A stretch of 30,132 bases of DNA from Halanaerobiales bacterium (GTDB lineage: Bacteria > Bacillota > Halanaerobiia > Halanaerobiales > M55B127). Positions 15,090-22,980 of the stretch are shown in pieces. The notes below the pieces were generated by a model that made no database searches, had not been told where the DNA came from, and saw only the letters and a list, made by a program, of their open reading frames with translations. A program made the translations under genes and the position numbers. The DNA lies in NCBI GenBank assembly GCA_021736965.1, contig JAIPEV010000001.1, positions 1-30,132 of the forward strand. Reading direction: 5' to 3'. The stretch's first letter is position 1. Every line of letters starts with the position of its first letter.

Positions 15090-15100
15090 AAAGGAAAATT

Positions 15101-15442
15101 ATGGTAAGAATTAAAAAGAAATTTAATGTTAATAAAATTAAAATAGGACAAATTTATAAAGTTGAGACAGAATATAGGGAAAAATTTTTAGGAATAGTGG
15201 CAGAAATTAAACCAGAAATTTCTTATTTTATTTGTCGAGTTAATATAGATACTATTAATAAAAAAGTGGATAATGTTAAATTGTTTGCTTTAGCTTCTCA
15301 GCATATAACTAATTTAGAATATATAGGTAAAATTCCTAATCTTATTAATTCTAGTATTTTAAAAAACAATTTAGAAAATTTAGAAACCTATATGGATTAT
15401 AAAATTTGTTATGAGTTATCAAAAATAATTGAAACTAATTAA
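15101..15442 (+). CDS. Unknown protein, possible beta barrel start
   Basis: Unrecognised 113-residue protein after AAAAAGGAAAATT. The basic N-terminus (VRIKKKFNVNKIKIGQIYKVETE) and alternating strands (FLGIVAEIKPEISYFICRVNI) suggest an SH3- or OB-like barrel, inferred from pattern only. No motif. Confidence 0.65.
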   Translation: MVRIKKKFNVNKIKIGQIYKVETEYREKFLGIVAEIKPEISYFICRVNIDTINKKVDNVKLFALASQHITNLEYIGKIPNLINSSILKNNLENLETYMDYKICYELSKIIETN

Positions 15443-15452
15443 AGGAGAAAGC

Positions 15453-15812
15453 ATGGATTATACTAAGTATTTAATTGATGACATGTCTTCAGAAAAGCGT
15501 CTTAATATGTGGGTAAAGAAAATCAAGAAACATTGGAAATTAAATTGTCAACAATTTCCTTATTTATTGACTGTTTTTGATAAGCTATATCAGCAATCAC
15601 ACGATATTGTTGAAACAGATGAGTATATAGTTTATCAGCTTTTGCATAAATTGTCTTTATCAGAATTAAAGGACTTAACGGACAATTTAGCTTTAATGGA
15701 AACTTTACTAAATGTTAATATCTGTACAGTACACTCTCATTGGGCCAATCCTGTCGATGGAGCTATTATTGAGATAAGACTTAAAAAATTATATGGAGAT
15801 GTAAATGAATAA
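15453..15812 (+). CDS. Unknown 119-residue protein
   Basis: Unrecognised. ATG 15453 follows AAAGGAGAAAGC, a strong Shine-Dalgarno, and is preferred over the in-frame upstream ATT/TTG-type start at 15429. Mostly helical, with HWKLNCQQFPYLLTVFDKLYQQSHDI in the middle and CTVHSHW near the end. The His/Cys are not spaced as a recognisable metal site. Confidence 0.65.
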   Translation: MDYTKYLIDDMSSEKRLNMWVKKIKKHWKLNCQQFPYLLTVFDKLYQQSHDIVETDEYIVYQLLHKLSLSELKDLTDNLALMETLLNVNICTVHSHWANPVDGAIIEIRLKKLYGDVNE

Positions 15813-15831
15813 AAGTAGAAAGTAAATTATA

Positions 15832-16209
15832 ATGGATAAGAAAAAAGAATTATATCATTATTTAGAAGAATTAGAATCTAGATTGGAAGATGATGCTCAT
15901 GATTGTCAAGGCTGTCTAAAGGATTATAAAGCTTTTAAAAAATGGTTAAAAGATTTAAAGGATAATTATAGACTTATCCCTAAACCAGATAAAGATAAAT
16001 CTCTTGAAGAGTTACCTAATATTGAAGAAGTATTAAGAGTATATACTCTAGTAAAGAACTATAAATATTCTACTAATAATAAAGCTTTAGATGAAATGTA
16101 TGGAATAGTAACAAATAGGCATTATTCAATAGAATTTACAAAAGAAGAAAGATTAATAGCATTAGAATGTATGCGAGAAATAATTAATCGGGAGAATAAA
16201 AATGAATAA
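15832..16209 (+). CDS. Unknown helical protein
   Basis: Unrecognised 125-residue, charged helical protein. CQGC (about residues 25-28) within DDAHDCQGCLKDYK could be half of a metal site but no partner pair follows. The Shine-Dalgarno is weak (AGAAAG). Its last eight bases overlap the next gene. Confidence 0.6.
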   Translation: MDKKKELYHYLEELESRLEDDAHDCQGCLKDYKAFKKWLKDLKDNYRLIPKPDKDKSLEELPNIEEVLRVYTLVKNYKYSTNNKALDEMYGIVTNRHYSIEFTKEERLIALECMREIINRENKNE

Positions 16210-16558
16210 AGATTATGAATTAGCTCAAATTAAAGCACAAAAAAGAGACAACAGATTTTTAATTACAGATTTAATTAATTTTATGGATTATAACGATATA
16301 AAAAATAAGTATAATAAGTTTGTTGCTGATGACTATTTTAATAAGTACCCGCATATGCTGAAAGAATCTCAAGGAATTAAAATAGTAGATTTTAAAGACG
16401 AACTGGAAAGAATTTCTGTATCTTATTTCTATAGAGACCATTATTATTCTCTAGAACAATACAGAAAAACAATTAAAAAAGTAAAAGAATGTGGAAAAAA
16501 TTTAATTGATTCCATTCAAAAGTGTAGACACGTTAAAGAGTTTACAGTTACCATTTAA
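16202..16558 (+). CDS. Unknown 118-residue protein
   Basis: Unrecognised. ATG 16202 follows CGGGAGAATAAA within the end of the previous gene. A helical, lysine/aspartate-rich protein with tyrosine clusters (SYFYRDHYYSLEQY). Last gene of the P7 unit; P8 begins 14 bases after its stop. Confidence 0.65.
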   Translation: MNKDYELAQIKAQKRDNRFLITDLINFMDYNDIKNKYNKFVADDYFNKYPHMLKESQGIKIVDFKDELERISVSYFYRDHYYSLEQYRKTIKKVKECGKNLIDSIQKCRHVKEFTVTI

Positions 16559-16571
16559 TTTGAGAAAAAGC

Positions 16572-16600
16572 TTGACTTTTTCATTTATATTTTGTATATT
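16572..16600 (+). promoter_or_regulatory. Promoter P8 (right class), upstream of loader-dnaB-helicase
   Basis: TTGACT (16572-16577), spacer beginning TTTTCA, TATATT (16595-16600), among the closest -10 matches to TATAAT in the set. GAAAAAG-CTTGA-CTTTTTC around the -35 is a perfect inverted repeat. It drives the helicase unit. Confidence 0.8.
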
Positions 16601-16630
16601 TAGTCTACATTTTAAAATAAAGAGGTGTAT

Positions 16631-17110
16631 GTGGACATTTCAGAGTTACTTAAAAATTCTAAGATTCCTTATAAAGAAAAGAATTTAAATAAAAAATATT
16701 TAAAAAAGAGTAAAATATCTCAATCCTCTTTAATTTTAGCTGACAGCTCTATATACAGGAGTATAGGTAAAGAGATTGCTAGTCGAATAGTTTATAATTA
16801 TTTAAAAGAAAATAAACCTAGATACAATCCTGTTTATCTTTATAAGCCTGTATTTACTGTTTATCTTAATGAAAATAGAAAGATAAAAAATTTATGGAGA
16901 AAAACAGATGCTTTAATTTTTGATGGGGTAGATGAATATAGTAATAGATGGGATTTTCAAAATATTACTAATTTAATTACATCTAGAATTTATAATGATA
17001 AATTGACTATTATGATAGCTACTTCTGATATTGAAAATAGAATTAAGGAATATAATGGAGATAGTTTTTTATCTCTATTAACAAGTCTGCCTAAAATTGA
17101 GGTTCAATAA
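16631..17110 (+). CDS. Candidate degenerate AAA+ helicase loader
   Basis: A 159-residue protein starting at GTG 16631 behind AAAGAGGTG; an in-frame GTG at 16625 is less well placed. The layout follows DnaC/DnaI-type loaders. SLILADSSIYRSIGKE (about residues 33-48) stands where the Walker A loop belongs but lacks the GxxxxGK[ST] pattern, having GKE instead. ALIFDGVDE (94-102) resembles Walker B, NLITSRIYNDK (114-124) the following helix, and IMIATSD (127-133) sensor 1. The N-terminal helicase-binding and zinc domains of full loaders are absent. It lies one gene upstream of dnaB in the same unit. Loader is an inference; the lost P-loop suggests it may work without ATP or with a host loader. Confidence 0.55.
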   Translation: MDISELLKNSKIPYKEKNLNKKYLKKSKISQSSLILADSSIYRSIGKEIASRIVYNYLKENKPRYNPVYLYKPVFTVYLNENRKIKNLWRKTDALIFDGVDEYSNRWDFQNITNLITSRIYNDKLTIMIATSDIENRIKEYNGDSFLSLLTSLPKIEVQ

Positions 17111-17113
17111 TTA

Positions 17114-17353
17114 ATGAATATAAAAATTGTTTCCTTCTATAAAAATAATATTGGATATGTATTAAAATTAATCTTAATAACTAATAAATATATTTATAGA
17201 GAAAAGTTTTGGGGCGATTACTCTTACTTATCGACAATTAAACACCTTATTCAAAAAACAGATAACACTAAAGCTAAATTTAAATTTTATAATTCTTTGA
17301 AAAAGCATTGTTCTACTTTTGAAAGTATTAAAGAGAAAAGAAAAAATAAATAG
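17114..17353 (+). CDS. Small basic unknown protein
   Basis: Unrecognised 79-residue protein between the putative loader and DnaB genes. It starts three bases after the previous stop, and the only Shine-Dalgarno is GAGG about ten bases upstream. Beta-like N-terminus (IKIVSFYKNNIGYVLKLILITNKY) and lysine-rich C-terminus. Confidence 0.6.
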   Translation: MNIKIVSFYKNNIGYVLKLILITNKYIYREKFWGDYSYLSTIKHLIQKTDNTKAKFKFYNSLKKHCSTFESIKEKRKNK

Positions 17354-17400
17354 TTTATATTTTTTTAATTGCAGATAACTTCTTAAATTGAGAGGATTTT

Positions 17401-18729
17401 ATGGCGGAAAATACTCCCTATAATCGGGAAGCTGAAGAATATTTATTAGGAACTACTTTATATAATTATAAAAAAGTTAAAGCCTTTACAGATAAATTAG
17501 CCCCTAAATTGTTTTATATTAAACAGAATAGATTTATAGCAAAGTCTATTTTAGAGTTACATAGGGAAGGACATAAAGTTGATATTATTACTGTACAGGA
17601 AAATTTAGAATCTAAAAATTTATTAGAAGATGCTGGCGGGTACGAAAAATTAGCTAATTTAAGAAATGAATCCTTTGCTATTGAAAATTTTTCTGAACAT
17701 TTAAGTATTTTAAAAGATAATTATGAACGTAGAAAACTAATTAACTTATTTTCCGAAACTACAAATGAACTCAGTAATAAAAAAGATTTAGATTCAGTTA
17801 AAAATAAAGTATCAACAAGCTTATTTAATTTAAACAGCAAACAAACAGCTGTATCTAAAGGCGGATTTGCTAAGTTTGAAGAAAACAGTATTAAAGAAAA
17901 AATAAATAGAATAAAAGTTGGTAGTGGTATTAGTATATTAGACCACGATTTAGCTAAAGGATTTGCTCCTCAGAATATTTCAATAATAACTGCTAGACCC
18001 CGTATGGGAAAATCAGCTGTAAAACAAAATATTATTTTAAATCAAGCTATGCGAGGAATTGGTATTCTTGATTTATCTTTAGAAATGACAGCTGAAGAAG
18101 AACTAGATAGAATAATATCAATGGATTCTGGAATACCTTTATACGATATTTTAAATATTAGAGATTGGGTAAAAATCAAAGATAGAAAGTTTGTTACTCA
18201 GTATCCTGAAAAATTAAGATTAATTAAAGAGACTGCTCAAAAATTGGATAATTTAGACTTATATATTGAAGATGGTATGATGTCTTTAAGCGAAGCTAGA
18301 GCTACTATGATACGCTATAAAGAGCTATATGATGTTGAAATTGTATATGTTGATTTAGTAGATAGAATTAAAGAAGTCTATAGAGCTTCTAGTAACAAAG
18401 CCCAAAAAATAACAAGTGTAGTCGGCTCCTTTGCTGAAATAGCTAGTAATTATAATATGCACGTATGTTGTTTAGTACAGCAAAGAAGAAGGAATAAGAA
18501 GAAAGAGAAGCCTTCTTTAGAAGGGTTAAAGGGTAGTGGAAGTTATGAAGAATTTGCTGATTTAATTCTGGGTGTATATCGAGAGTTTGTAGATGATGAT
18601 GAATTATTAGAAGATGATGTAATTGATATATATTTAAGGAAGCAAAGAATGGGCAAGACGGGCAAATATACTTTAAGCTGGGAAAGTGAAACTTTAAAGA
18701 TATTAGAACAGGATGGTATTTATGAGTAA
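17401..18729 (+). CDS. dnaB: Replicative DNA helicase (DnaB type)
   Basis: A 442-residue DnaB-family helicase, close to the normal family length. An N-terminal DnaB domain (about residues 5-110: NREAEEYLLG, VDIITVQENLE, AGGYEKLANL) is followed by a RecA-like core: Walker A ARPRMGKSA (198-206), DLSLEM with catalytic E228, Walker B IVYVD (D318), LVQQRRR (358-364) with sensor Gln, GSGSYEEFADLILGVYRE (377-395) and LRKQRMGKTG (412-421) carrying the finger Lys/Arg. The usual DYLQ after Walker B reads DLVD here. ATG 17401 follows GAGAGGATTTT. It would unwind DNA ahead of the phage polymerase and recruit primase. Confidence 0.96.
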   Translation: MAENTPYNREAEEYLLGTTLYNYKKVKAFTDKLAPKLFYIKQNRFIAKSILELHREGHKVDIITVQENLESKNLLEDAGGYEKLANLRNESFAIENFSEHLSILKDNYERRKLINLFSETTNELSNKKDLDSVKNKVSTSLFNLNSKQTAVSKGGFAKFEENSIKEKINRIKVGSGISILDHDLAKGFAPQNISIITARPRMGKSAVKQNIILNQAMRGIGILDLSLEMTAEEELDRIISMDSGIPLYDILNIRDWVKIKDRKFVTQYPEKLRLIKETAQKLDNLDLYIEDGMMSLSEARATMIRYKELYDVEIVYVDLVDRIKEVYRASSNKAQKITSVVGSFAEIASNYNMHVCCLVQQRRRNKKKEKPSLEGLKGSGSYEEFADLILGVYREFVDDDELLEDDVIDIYLRKQRMGKTGKYTLSWESETLKILEQDGIYE

Positions 18730-20272
18730 TTTTAAATTAGAAATAAATAATGCGTATACATATGTTTTAGAAGGGGATACTAGCCTTATTAAAAAACAAT
18801 GTCAGCTAAAATCTCAAAGAATTTATAAATGGTCATTCTTATTAAAGCATAGAGCTGCTGATAAATGGCATATAAATAACTATAATTTAGATGAGTATAG
18901 AGCATTGTATGGAAAATGTAAAAAACATGATAAGCAGTATGCTATCCCTATGAAAAAATATATGAAAAATAAAAATAATATTGTCAATGTTCCTGTTTTT
19001 AAAGAAGATTGGATTAGTTTTTATGATGAAGATGAAGATAAGTTTCCTACTGGTTGGGTATTTTCTAAAGTTATAAAGCCTTTACAAGATAATTCGTATA
19101 CTTTTAATATTATCGATAATAGAACTGAACTAGAAACAAGTGATACATTTCAAGAAATACCATTACCTTATGAATTAAGATATTATCAAAAAGAAGCTAT
19201 TAATTTAGCTATTGATAATAATAGATTTATTTGTCATTTAGCTACAGGCGGCGGTAAAACATTAATAGGTATGGGGATTATTAAAGAAACAGGAGCTAGC
19301 TCTTTATTTATAGTACCCTCTTTATCTTTATTAAATCAAACTTATAGAAATTTTGTTGAAGTTTTTGGTAAAAAATATATAGGAAAAATAGGAGATGGTC
19401 ATGAAAAAATAAAAAAAGTTACAATTTCAACAGTACAAAGTTTGTGGAGTAAGCGTACAAAAGACAATATCCAAGATTTATTGTCTAATGTTGGTGTTAT
19501 GATACTAGATGAAGCCCACCATGTAAATACTTCTAAACAAAATACTAATACTTGGTTTCAGATAGCAATGCAATGTGATGCTAAAACTCGTATAGGATTG
19601 ACAGCAACACCGGGAAAAGATAATGATAAGTCTTTTGAGATGTTAAAAGCTGCTACTGGTAAAATTGCAATTTCTAAATCAATAAAGCAATTAATTGAAG
19701 AAGGATTTTTATGTCCTGCTGATATTTTTATGATTCCAATTAAACAAAAACAATATAGTCACTGGAAAACTGCTGTAAAACAGGGTATTCACTTAAATGA
19801 AAAAAGAAATCGAGTTATTGCAAAATATGCACAATCTTGTGCGGATAGGGGTGAAAATGTAGTAATTACTGTTAATAGAATTAAAACACAGGCTACCGAA
19901 TTGATAGAGCTGCTGCCTGATGCTTACACTGCTTTTGGAGACACTCCCTCAGAAGCTCGAAAACAAATATTTAAAGAGTTAGAAGATACTAGGGGTAATA
20001 TTCTTATTAGTTCTGTAATTGGAGAGGGTTGGGACTGTCCCAGTGCTTCTGTATTAATTCTTGCAGAAGGAGGAAAGGGCGGAGTAAATGCTAGAAATAA
20101 AATACAAAAAATAGGGAGAGTTTTAAGAAAAGAAAAAGACAAAGATAAGGCACTTATAATTGACTTCTTTGATAAAGATGGGAAAACTTTAGAAAAACAT
20201 TCACGATTTAGGTATAAACATTATAAAGAAAAGAATGCTTTTAATATTTATAGAGCTAAGCCAAGTGTGTAA
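18722..20272 (+). CDS. SF2 DEAH-box DNA helicase
   Basis: A 516-residue SF2 helicase. ATG 18722 with AGGA eight bases upstream is preferred to the in-frame ATG at 18713; both overlap the end of dnaB. A ~145-residue N-terminal region of unknown fold precedes the Q-like ELRYYQKEAI. The core has motif I ATGGGKT (174-180), motif II DEAH (263-266), motif III GLTATP (292-297), motif V region ISSVIGEGWDCPSASV and motif VI QKIGRVLRKEKDK near residue 467. It most resembles phage UvsW/T5 D10-type branch-processing helicases and type III restriction-like SF2 enzymes. Likely role: remodelling replication or recombination intermediates, inferred from its place after DnaB. Confidence 0.9.
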   Translation: MSNFKLEINNAYTYVLEGDTSLIKKQCQLKSQRIYKWSFLLKHRAADKWHINNYNLDEYRALYGKCKKHDKQYAIPMKKYMKNKNNIVNVPVFKEDWISFYDEDEDKFPTGWVFSKVIKPLQDNSYTFNIIDNRTELETSDTFQEIPLPYELRYYQKEAINLAIDNNRFICHLATGGGKTLIGMGIIKETGASSLFIVPSLSLLNQTYRNFVEVFGKKYIGKIGDGHEKIKKVTISTVQSLWSKRTKDNIQDLLSNVGVMILDEAHHVNTSKQNTNTWFQIAMQCDAKTRIGLTATPGKDNDKSFEMLKAATGKIAISKSIKQLIEEGFLCPADIFMIPIKQKQYSHWKTAVKQGIHLNEKRNRVIAKYAQSCADRGENVVITVNRIKTQATELIELLPDAYTAFGDTPSEARKQIFKELEDTRGNILISSVIGEGWDCPSASVLILAEGGKGGVNARNKIQKIGRVLRKEKDKDKALIIDFFDKDGKTLEKHSRFRYKHYKEKNAFNIYRAKPSV

Positions 20273-20287
20273 ATCATACCCATATAT

Positions 20288-20296
20288 TGTGGATAA
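20288..20296 (-). promoter_or_regulatory. Perfect DnaA box in the largest intergenic gap
   Basis: TGTGGATAA on the + strand reads TTATCCACA on the - strand, the strict DnaA-box consensus. It lies in the 162-base gap between the SF2 helicase and the clamp-loader unit, 46 bases upstream of P9. One box alone can occur by chance in a sequence this AT-rich. Confidence 0.35.
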
Positions 20297-20341
20297 GGAC
20301 AAAAAATAGAAATATTTACACAAATTAATTTAAGAAATAGC

Positions 20342-20370
20342 TTGACTTTTTCATTTAAATTTATTATATT
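20342..20370 (+). promoter_or_regulatory. Promoter P9 (right class), upstream of clamp loader-clamp-polymerase
   Basis: TTGACT (20342-20347), spacer beginning TTTTCA, TATATT (20365-20370), preceded by AAATAGC. It drives the unit ending with the polymerase gene, about 6.8 kb. Confidence 0.8.
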
Positions 20371-20434
20371 ATGGTGTAATTTGAAAAATGAGAAAAACTC
20401 ATAGTAGAAATAAATGCAGATTTTGGAGGCAAAT

Positions 20435-20914
20435 TTGAGTATTTTTAAGGACAAACATACAAAATTTTTTGGCAAGCCAATTACTATAAAATGGTATAAG
20501 CGTATTTGGTGGAAAATAAAGGCACCTTTTGAAACTATGTGGTGGACACGGTTTGGATATTATACAGTATTGCATTGGTACCAAAGAGCGAAATATATCT
20601 ATTCCTATCGGGATGTGTTTAGTATTGTTGATTGGTTTAGGGATACTTTGCCGGAAATGTTATCCGATTTAGAAAACTGCTATATGTATAAACACGGTAT
20701 TTACAAATTTAATTTAGAAAACAATAATTTAACAGACAACGAATATTTAAGTATGAAATTTAGTTTAACAGAAAGAATTATTAGCGGTATTGAAGCACAT
20801 AAAAAATGGGAATGTTTGGAGTATACAGATACTAAAGAAGAAAAAATTATGCGTTATAAATACGAAGATGCTATGGATTTATTTACAAAATATTTAGGTA
20901 TATTTTGGGATTAA
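20435..20914 (+). CDS. Conserved unknown phage protein
   Basis: A 159-residue protein. I place the start at TTG 20435, five bases after GGAGG (20425-20429); ATG 20414 in the same frame lies before that Shine-Dalgarno. The N-terminal third is basic and tryptophan-rich (IKWYKRIWWKIKAPFETMWW). YSYRDVFSIVDWFRDTLPEML (about residues 56-76) matches a pattern I associate with a widespread phage unknown family (RGxxDxDVWxLDxWLxxxLPxML). First gene after P9; it may be a replication accessory by position, with no functional motif. Confidence 0.7.
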   Translation: MSIFKDKHTKFFGKPITIKWYKRIWWKIKAPFETMWWTRFGYYTVLHWYQRAKYIYSYRDVFSIVDWFRDTLPEMLSDLENCYMYKHGIYKFNLENNNLTDNEYLSMKFSLTERIISGIEAHKKWECLEYTDTKEEKIMRYKYEDAMDLFTKYLGIFWD

Positions 20915-20930
20915 TAAAAAGGAGATTATA

Positions 20931-21389
20931 ATGAGTAAAAAAATTAATTTTGGTAGAAATGTTAGTGATACTACAAGAAAAGGCAAATTAACCAGCATAA
21001 AAGAAAAATTAGTAGAAAGTAGTAATTCTTTAAATGATTTACTTTCAGATAAACGATATAAGCCTATTTCTACAAAGGAAAGATTAAAATTAAAAGAATG
21101 GAAGAATGAATTAGGTGCTATTTATTTGCAAATAAATAGTTTTGAATTTTCAGAAAAAAAATATCCTAATTCAGTAAGAAATACTGTACTTCTTGTACAA
21201 AAAGTTTTTGGAGAAGATGCTACAAATTTTAAATTTTATGATTATAGTATTAGATTTGATTTAGATAATAGAAGATATAGAGTATCCACTAGAGGAAGCT
21301 TAATGGTAGAAGAAGTCTTAAATGGAGTTTTAGCAGGCAATCATAATGCTCGATTAGTTGAACAATTACTTCAACAACAAAAAGATTAG
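20931..21389 (+). CDS. Unknown 152-residue protein
   Basis: Unrecognised. ATG 20931 follows AAAAAGGAGATTATA. A charged helical N-terminus (KGKLTSIKEKLVESSNSLNDLLSDKRY) is followed by strands (FKFYDYSIRFDLDNRRYRVSTRGSLMVEEVL) and a C-terminal helix ending LVEQLLQQQKD. It lies in the replication unit before the clamp loader. Confidence 0.7.
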   Translation: MSKKINFGRNVSDTTRKGKLTSIKEKLVESSNSLNDLLSDKRYKPISTKERLKLKEWKNELGAIYLQINSFEFSEKKYPNSVRNTVLLVQKVFGEDATNFKFYDYSIRFDLDNRRYRVSTRGSLMVEEVLNGVLAGNHNARLVEQLLQQQKD

Positions 21390-21398
21390 GAGGTTATA

Positions 21399-21716
21399 AT
21401 GGCTCACGTTTCATTACATTTTAAAAAAGAAGAACAATATTTACATTTGTTACTAAAAGCAATTGCTTTCTATTATAAAAAAAGAGGAAATAAAGAAAAA
21501 GGCAATATTAGTTCATTTATTAAAAAACAAATAAGTATGCCTTTAAAAAGAGAGTATCAAGAGATTAAGAAAAAATCTGGAGTTGATGTTATTAAGCTCT
21601 ATGAAGAGTATGAACAGAAAAAACAAGGTTTAGAAAGAAACATTAAAAGTAAAACAAGGTATCCAACAGGATATGATATGATTCAAAGTAAATTAGAAGA
21701 ATTTGATGACGAATAA
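21399..21716 (+). CDS. Possible ribbon-helix-helix protein
   Basis: A 105-residue basic protein. ATG 21399 follows AGGAGG, which overlaps the previous stop. The N-terminal strand AHVSLHFKKEE, a helix (QYLHLLLKAIAFYYKKRG) and a second helix (ISSFIKKQI) are arranged like a ribbon-helix-helix DNA-binding fold, though the turn is longer than usual; this is an inference. It is followed 14 bases later by dnaX, so a small accessory or regulator of the replisome unit is plausible. Confidence 0.6.
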   Translation: MAHVSLHFKKEEQYLHLLLKAIAFYYKKRGNKEKGNISSFIKKQISMPLKREYQEIKKKSGVDVIKLYEEYEQKKQGLERNIKSKTRYPTGYDMIQSKLEEFDDE

Positions 21717-21730
21717 AAAAAGGGAGTAAT

Positions 21731-22978
21731 ATGCAACCACTTTCATTAAAGTATCGGCCTCAAAATTTCAATGATTTTGTAGGAAATGAAGCTAATGCTA
21801 AAATTATTAAAAAAGCTATTCAAAAAAATAAGCTATCTGTTAGTTTATTATTTTCTGGCAGGAGAGGTACAGGAAAAACTAGTTTAGCTAGAGTAGTAGC
21901 TAAATCATTAAATTGTCCTAATCAGAAGGATGGAGAGCCTTGCAATGAGTGTCAAACATGCAAAGCTATTGATAGAAGTTCTTTTATTGATGTCGTTGAA
22001 ATTGACGGGGCTAGTAAATCTAAAGTAAAGCATATGCGACAGCTAAGCAAAGAAACTATTTTTGCTCCTTCTACAGGCAAAACTAAAATTTATATTATTG
22101 ATGAATGTCATAATATAAATAAAAAAGCTTGGAATGCTTTACTAAAGCCTATTGAGGAAGCTAAAGATAATATTAGATTTATATTTTGTACAACAGAACA
22201 CCACAGTGTTCCGGGAACAATAAAAAGTAGATTAAACTTGTATAGATTTAAAGAAATCTCAAAACAAAATATTTACAAAAGATTAAAGTATATCAGTAAG
22301 CAAGAAGACTTTAATATTAATGATGATTCTTTAAAAGTCATTGCTTCTAAATCTAGAAATTCTATGAGAGATGCTATTAATTTATTAGAACAATATATGG
22401 TAGCTGAAGGAAATTCTGATTTACAAAAACAACTCCTAAGAGAGATTAGCAGTAAAGAAATTAAACAGTTACTAGTATCTATTATGAAAGGTAAGGTCAA
22501 TAAAGCAATAAAGCTAATTAAAGGTGTTCATACCCCTATTGATGAAATTATTAACGAAATAATTGATTTTATTACAATTAACGATAATGGTTTTAAGTTC
22601 ATTTCTAAATTTGATAATAAACTAATAATAGCTTTCTTGGATTTACTTTTGGATTTTAAATCAGAATTAAATTACATAGATAACGTTATGGTAGATTTGC
22701 AAGCTCGTTTACTTCAATTTAAATTACAATATGTAAAAAGTATTTCTCTTAACTTTAAACAAGCTATTAATAAACTTAAAAATAAACTTAATCCAGATAC
22801 TGTTTATAATCAAGATGATTTTTATGTATTTGTACGAAACGGAGAAAGGCTTTATATTGTAAAAGATGAAAAATCTGTTTTAAAAGGAAAATATTTATTA
22901 TTTCCTTCCGATGTTATTAAAGTGCTTAAAGGAAAGTCCTTAAAAGGCCTAATTAAATATAAAACTAAAAGAGGTTAA
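21731..22978 (+). CDS. dnaX: Clamp loader subunit (DnaX gamma type)
   Basis: A 415-residue AAA+ clamp-loader ATPase that opens the sliding clamp and loads it on primed DNA. LSLKYRPQNFNDFVGNE at the N-terminus is typical. Walker A GRRGTGKT (43-50), zinc site C62, C71, C74 and C77, Walker B IYIIDECH (120-127), sensor 1 CTTEHHSVP (153-161) and the SRL (166-168) finger are all present. It stops after the collar domain like gamma and lacks the long tau tail. Genes for delta and delta-prime are not seen in the window, so host subunits, or a homomeric loader, would be needed. It lies two bases before the clamp gene. Confidence 0.94.
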   Translation: MQPLSLKYRPQNFNDFVGNEANAKIIKKAIQKNKLSVSLLFSGRRGTGKTSLARVVAKSLNCPNQKDGEPCNECQTCKAIDRSSFIDVVEIDGASKSKVKHMRQLSKETIFAPSTGKTKIYIIDECHNINKKAWNALLKPIEEAKDNIRFIFCTTEHHSVPGTIKSRLNLYRFKEISKQNIYKRLKYISKQEDFNINDDSLKVIASKSRNSMRDAINLLEQYMVAEGNSDLQKQLLREISSKEIKQLLVSIMKGKVNKAIKLIKGVHTPIDEIINEIIDFITINDNGFKFISKFDNKLIIAFLDLLLDFKSELNYIDNVMVDLQARLLQFKLQYVKSISLNFKQAINKLKNKLNPDTVYNQDDFYVFVRNGERLYIVKDEKSVLKGKYLLFPSDVIKVLKGKSLKGLIKYKTKRG

Positions 22979-22980
22979 TA

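Noticed and set aside
21731..22978. DnaX programmed frameshift making tau and gamma forms
   Set aside because: The protein already ends at gamma length, with no long downstream frame and no clear slippery site plus hairpin near the end.
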